NCBI RefSeq assembly: GCF_017916325.1
Contig: NC_090168.1
Location: forward strand, 898,143-962,142
DNA length: 64,000 nt
From: Leishmania martiniquensis
Taxonomy: Eukaryota > Euglenozoa > Kinetoplastea > Trypanosomatida > Trypanosomatidae
Direction of reading: 5' to 3'
Below the pieces are notes generated by a model. That model was not told the DNA's origin, did no database searches, and saw only the letters and a program-made list of their open reading frames with translations. Shown in pieces: positions 59,914-64,000 of this stretch (positions within the stretch are counted from its first letter, which is position 1; each line of letters opens with the position of its first letter). Both the position numbers and the translations under genes were made by a program.

Positions 59914-62691
59914 ATGACGGAGTACGAGCAGCGGCACGGCAAGGCGAACATCACGCTCCCGCTGTCTAGCACTTGTGTGCGTGATGTGCACGGCCGCCCT
60001 GTGCCCGTAGACGCTACGGCGACCAACGAGATCGTAACAGCAACTCCCTCTACAGCACTTGGTAGTCAACACGGCGCCGGTACCACGGCATCCAGCACGT
60101 CGGCCTTGCGCACCTACGCGGAGTGGTACCTCCCGTCTACGAATGCCTCTCCCACATACCCTTCTCCCGGATCTCTGCCGCGCACCGGCACCGCTGCGGT
60201 TCGGGCCGTGCCAACGGTGGAGTACTTCAAGCAGGTGAGTCGCGCTGCTGGCCGCAAGCAAGAGGAGTACCTGTGGGCTCTTATGCAGGATGTGTACGCA
60301 GATGCGGAGCAGTCCGATCAGTACCACCCCGACGCCATTGGCATCGAGTCGGTGCAGCCGCATCGTCGCTGGTTCGTCTCACACTACGCTCATCTCCAGG
60401 CATTCCTCCAACGCCAGCCGGTGCTACGCCGGGCGAATATAATCTGCCGCTGGCTGGAGAGCACGTACCGCGACAACTCGCGGCATGAACCACGCCTGCG
60501 TGGAGAGGAAGAGGTGGTGCTTCGGCAGCTTATCCTAACCTATCTGCGCGGCGGCGAGCTGAATCGCGCCATCAACGCCGCCGTGACGTACGAAAGCTGT
60601 GTACACAGCTGCGTCCTCAGCGCAGCCCAACTGCAGACGGTACGGGAGCCGTGGTTCAGCCAAACCGCTTTGGTGCCGCTCTTTGGCGAGTACGCGCACG
60701 GTGAACTGGATCAGGCTTGGTGCGGCAACGAACACCGCCTCGACAACCTCTCGCAGCTCTACGAAGAGTCCCTTAAGTATCGCAGCGCCGCTGCCGCAGT
60801 TGGCGTAGAGGGGAGCGCGTCGTCGTCGACCCCGAATGCCGTGAGTGACTTCGATGCTGTTATAGGAGCGGCATTGTGCGGAAACCTTACCGTGCTGGAG
60901 AATGCCTTCAAGGTAAACGGGAGCTGGAAGGACATGGCGTGGTGCTACCTACGCTGCGCTCTGGTCGTCGCCTTCACAAAGCAGCTGATGACCGCCACCG
61001 GTGCCGGCGGCGAGGAACCTGGGCAGTCGGCACCCGGCGCCGTTGACCGCAGCTACGCGCTCTTCATCGAGGAAATGACGGGTAGCGGTGACGACTGGGC
61101 GACGAGCTTCTCGCTGAAACTGGTGCAGGGCCTTGCAGCGCGCCTGCTGCCTGACTTTCTGACGCGTGCGCCGCTGGAAGAACAGCTGCAGATGCGCTTC
61201 ATCTTACAAACGCTGACTTGCATGAATGGAAAAGGTTCTCTGCTGCCTACAGTGCCGCTCTCCTTGACAGCGTCGGGGGCGCTAGAGGGCGCGACGGAGT
61301 GGTTTGGCATCGTCCCTGAGACAGGAAACAGCGAAGCCGCGCGGCTGATCGCGCACGTTGTGCTCGCGCAGGACGTCGCCTACGGGGAAACGCTGATTCC
61401 GCACGCCGTTCAGGTGCGCGCCGGCGCATCTTTGGCGACGTCGCTGGCGCGGTACGCAGTTTTCTTGGCGCTGCTGCCGCGCTACCCATTCGACGAGGGG
61501 CTGCGTGCCGTCACGGCTATGGCGCTGCGGCTGCGCGACCCGCGACACCGCGCCAGCGTCTACGCCGCTTTTATCATGACCGCGCGCGAGTATGAGCTGC
61601 AGCGGCAGAACCTCTCCCGTTGCGAGCTTGAGGAGCAAGAGGCCCGTCTGGTGCGTCAGTTTGTGACCGCCGACAGCGACGCCAATGTGCATGCGGAGGT
61701 ACAGCAGCTCCTTTACCAGCAGGTAGCGCCGACAGAGCTGCTCACGCACAACAAGCTCGCTGAGAAGCTCATGTGGGAGGCTATGCATGCAGACTCTTTG
61801 TCGGACTACCTGGCGGTGCTCCGTCGTGGCCTGTCGGCGTGCTGCAGCTTCTGGCTAACCGAGCCGAAGCCCGAGGTGGAGGCGATTGCGGACGTGAGCA
61901 GCATCTTGACGCGGCGCGTTCTGGCGGAGATCCAGAGATGGCCTGAGCCACAGAAGGACGGGCATGCCAAGGAGCCTACGGCGGAAGAGACATCGCCCTC
62001 CACACCGTCTCTTTCTGTGAGCCCTGTGACAGACCTTGAGCGCAGCGAGGCAACCTTCTGGTATGTGCTGAGCGAGGCCCGCGGTATCGCGACAGAACAC
62101 GCGACCATCACTGCGCAGCTCAACGCCGCCAAGCACACGGCCGCCTTCGCTGGGGCTCCAGCGGCGTCCAACCGTACGCTCATCTACCAGCTTACGCAAG
62201 ACGAGGCAACGTTGCTGTGCAAGCTGGTGGAGCACACCCGGCGCGCTGTCCGGCACGGTGGTGCTGTCGTCTATCGCGACCGACAGTGCCTGACTGCCAT
62301 CGTGACACTGGTGCAACAGCTGACGGAGGCGGTGACGTTGTCGATGCTGTCTGGTGTGGTGGAGAGTGACGTCGAGGAGGAGAGCCCCGCCCCACGTGAT
62401 GAGCTGTCCCGCATGCAAGAAGTGTACGGGCTAGTGGAGGAGCTTCACATCGCCGGCTACCTGGAGCCGGCACTTCTCCCCCAGCAAAGCGCCAGCGCAC
62501 TGTACGCACAGATACGCGCTATGCGCGTGTCTTATGGGCAGCGCGTGCATAAGCGGCAGGTGTTGGCCGCGCTGCATCAGCGGGCGCACGGGGCCGCGGT
62601 GGAGGCTGGCCGCGTTGGAGCCCTTGTGCCCATCGAGGGTGAATGGCCTCTCCGGAGAAAAAGGCTCGAGGACTTCCCGGGGAGGGCTTGA
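59914..62691 (+). CDS. Nup107/Nup84-family scaffold nucleoporin
   Basis: 925 residues. Nup107/Nup84 is an alpha-solenoid member of the Y-complex that coats the nuclear pore membrane; the trypanosome counterpart is one of the Nup82/Nup89 group. After about 90 low-complexity residues the chain is almost entirely helical. The most telling block is at about 320-350: ALCGNLTVLENAF, then SWKDMAWCYLRCAL. It parallels the ALCGNL...W-D-x-VWAYF element of Nup107. Upstream, LRQLILTYLRGGELNRAINAA (about 207-227) fits the paired-helix region ahead of it. Further on, RLIAHVVLAQD and LARYAVFLALLPRYPF (about 475-530) resemble the family's trunk. Length agrees with the family (about 730-930). The start is the first ATG after the acceptor at 59888. 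Confidence 0.82.
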   Translation: MTEYEQRHGKANITLPLSSTCVRDVHGRPVPVDATATNEIVTATPSTALGSQHGAGTTASSTSALRTYAEWYLPSTNASPTYPSPGSLPRTGTAAVRAVPTVEYFKQVSRAAGRKQEEYLWALMQDVYADAEQSDQYHPDAIGIESVQPHRRWFVSHYAHLQAFLQRQPVLRRANIICRWLESTYRDNSRHEPRLRGEEEVVLRQLILTYLRGGELNRAINAAVTYESCVHSCVLSAAQLQTVREPWFSQTALVPLFGEYAHGELDQAWCGNEHRLDNLSQLYEESLKYRSAAAAVGVEGSASSSTPNAVSDFDAVIGAALCGNLTVLENAFKVNGSWKDMAWCYLRCALVVAFTKQLMTATGAGGEEPGQSAPGAVDRSYALFIEEMTGSGDDWATSFSLKLVQGLAARLLPDFLTRAPLEEQLQMRFILQTLTCMNGKGSLLPTVPLSLTASGALEGATEWFGIVPETGNSEAARLIAHVVLAQDVAYGETLIPHAVQVRAGASLATSLARYAVFLALLPRYPFDEGLRAVTAMALRLRDPRHRASVYAAFIMTAREYELQRQNLSRCELEEQEARLVRQFVTADSDANVHAEVQQLLYQQVAPTELLTHNKLAEKLMWEAMHADSLSDYLAVLRRGLSACCSFWLTEPKPEVEAIADVSSILTRRVLAEIQRWPEPQKDGHAKEPTAEETSPSTPSLSVSPVTDLERSEATFWYVLSEARGIATEHATITAQLNAAKHTAAFAGAPAASNRTLIYQLTQDEATLLCKLVEHTRRAVRHGGAVVYRDRQCLTAIVTLVQQLTEAVTLSMLSGVVESDVEEESPAPRDELSRMQEVYGLVEELHIAGYLEPALLPQQSASALYAQIRAMRVSYGQRVHKRQVLAALHQRAHGAAVEAGRVGALVPIEGEWPLRRKRLEDFPGRA

Positions 62692-63760
62692 TGGAAGTGT
62701 GTGTGGGAAAGTGCACCCTCTCCTCTGCCACGTACACCTCGCACCCGCCGCTTTTCCTCTATTTCATCCGCGCCGGTGGGCTGCGGAGCGAAGGTTAGGG
62801 GGCTGAGCGGGACAGCACGGCGACGGAAGGGCCCAGTCAATCGGCTGCAAGCACTTTTTTGTTTTCTGCGTGTCTCTCTCTCTCTCACACCGCTTTCGGT
62901 TTTCGTCCGCTGCGGGTGTCTGTTGCCGTTGGCCGTGCCACTTTCGCCGCTTATTGGTGTCTTTTGGTGTGGTGGTGAAGTAAGCGGACCGACCGTAAAA
63001 CAAAGGAGGCTGATGCTCTAGAGGTAAACCGGCAAACAATGTGTGTGTGTGTGCATGTGTCTAAGGGCGTGGTGGAATCCCCGACCACCACCCTCCCTTA
63101 ACGAAATGAAGGGCGCAGATGGCCGCCAACCGCAGCGGCAGCAAGAAGCAACAGAGACAGATCGTCGCCCCCCTCCGTAAGAGGGCAGAGGGGAGGGAGT
63201 GGGAGCGGGGGTGGAGTGGAGGAGAGTGGCTTTGGAGAAGCGGTGCGCCTGCCAAAGCCACTCCCCTCCCTCCCCTCTCCCCTCCCAACGACCAACACGC
63301 CAGCCGCGGGCGCCGCACAGTCAGTAAGGGCGAAGCCGGATGAGTTATGCCAACCTCAGCTAGGCTGGTAGCCGCCGCGCTCGCCCTCAAAGGCGTGCGC
63401 GCTCCCTCCGTTTTTGTGTGGGCCAGTATTCGGTACAAACGATGCACACCTTCCGGTCGGTCGGCAAGCCTCGTGCTTCACCGCTGCTCTTTGTCCTTCT
63501 GGTGGCGCCTCTTGGACCTGTCGCGACATTTCTGCGCCATGATGCGTGGCGTCGGGCACCCCCCTCCCCATTTCGTGGGCTTCTCTTTTCGTTGCACCCG
63601 CCTTGCTCCGTTTTGAGATCCACCCTTGAAGGGTAATATAGCAGCACTTGATGCAGTGCAGTGCGCCATCAGAGATGCAGTGACGCACTTGGCTGCATTA
63701 CGTGTTGCCTTCCATATTTCCACCTCGTGCTCCTCCCTGGACTGCGCCCCTAGACTCCAC
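62692..63760. other. intergenic/UTR tract with a strong hairpin
   Basis: About 1.1 kb between the nucleoporin gene and the last gene. It holds a (GT)n run near 63041-63060 and an extended inverted repeat (63200-63287, listed separately). No credible reading frame. Confidence 0.6.
63200..63287. repeat. extended inverted repeat / RNA hairpin
   Basis: Perfect 12-bp arms (63224-63235 and 63252-63263, GAGTGGCTTTGG / CCAAAGCCACTC) flank a 16-base loop. Pairing continues outward with few mismatches to about 63200/63287, using G-rich left and C-rich right arms. As RNA this would be a stable stem of about 36 positions in the nucleoporin 3' UTR or the intercistronic region. Confidence 0.7.
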
Positions 63761-63790
63761 TTACTTTCTCCTTTCTGATGTCTTTCATAG
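63761..63790 (+). promoter_or_regulatory. probable trans-splice acceptor deciding the start of the last gene
   Basis: Pyrimidine tract ending CATAG at 63786-63790. An in-frame ATG at 63778 lies inside this tract and would be removed by splicing, so the next ATG at 63817 is the preferred start. Confidence 0.5.
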
Positions 63791-63816
63791 CATCTGCTCC
63801 ATCCTCTCGTGCTCCG

Positions 63817-64000
63817 ATGGCTGAGCAGCAGGCGATGCTCTCGCCCGACACCATTCAGCAGTTTCAGGAGACCTTCTCCTTTGTTCGCCACGAACGCGAA
63901 GATGTGCGCAAGATGGCCATTCAGGGAATCGCGGAGCACAGCAAGGAGAACCGCGATCTCTGGTTGTTTTTGGCGTCCCCACAGTACGGTCCCGGCTGCG
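63817..64000 (+). CDS. 5' end of a helical-repeat protein, possibly HGH1-like (partial)
   Basis: 61 codons visible; the gene runs off the window. It begins MAEQQAML, then FQETFSFVRHEREDVRKMAI and a following helix. This is an armadillo/HEAT-type first repeat resembling the N-terminus of HGH1, a chaperone for folding of elongation factor eEF2 (family knowledge, weak match). The frame is also open from ATG 63778 (MSFIASAP), but that codon sits within the probable splice tract. Other HEAT-repeat proteins are possible. Confidence 0.6.
   Translation, partial: MAEQQAMLSPDTIQQFQETFSFVRHEREDVRKMAIQGIAEHSKENRDLWLFLASPQYGPGC

Overview
The window looks like a stretch of a Leishmania-type trypanosomatid nuclear chromosome. 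All convincing genes lie on the plus strand and are intronless. They are separated by long UTR/intergenic tracts with pyrimidine runs followed by AG, which fit trans-splice acceptors. Codons are GC-rich at third positions, and the ribosomal protein eL37 reads like that of a kinetoplastid. The window therefore appears to be the interior of one polycistronic transcription unit: I see no strand switch, tRNA, rRNA or CRISPR array. Species cannot be fixed by eye. A young dispersed repeat would suit a lineage with active mobile elements, but that is inference.

Layout. 1.6-8.4 kb: a GRWD1/Rrb1-type WD40 ribosome-assembly protein, a PHO88/SND3-type ER membrane protein and a PRPP synthetase. 11.3-19.0 kb: a large polytopic membrane protein with a long disordered N-terminus, a protein-only RNase P (PRORP) and eL37. 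20.7-28.5 kb: a disordered protein of unknown function, an unknown protein whose 5' part shows signs of two compensating frameshifts, and a NEK-type kinase with a C-terminal PH domain. 28.5-33.2 kb: a long gene-free tract carrying one copy of a dispersed repeat. 33.2-48.8 kb: a divergent SKP1-like protein with a very large insert, a PEN-2-like gamma-secretase subunit, a calpain-7/PalB-type protease (MIT + C-H-N peptidase), a gene-free GC-rich tract, and a four-TM protein with a ~500-residue loop. 48.8-54.3 kb: a second long gene-free tract with the inverted second copy of the repeat and a degenerate element shared with 43.5 kb. 54.3-64.0 kb: an ARMC2-like armadillo protein, a small unknown protein, a Nup107/Nup84-type scaffold nucleoporin, and the 5' end of a possible HGH1-type gene cut by the window edge.

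The genes do not form one pathway, as expected for a kinetoplastid polycistron. Loose themes are ribosome and translation support (GRWD1, eL37, possible HGH1), RNA processing (PRORP), membrane trafficking and proteolysis (calpain-7-like, PEN-2, SND3), flagellum/cell cycle (ARMC2-like, NEK) and the nuclear pore. The most notable non-genic structure is a nearly identical ~450-bp repeat present in opposite orientations at 29.3 and 52.7-53.2 kb, bracketing four genes. Such an arrangement could mediate inversion or gene amplification in Leishmania.
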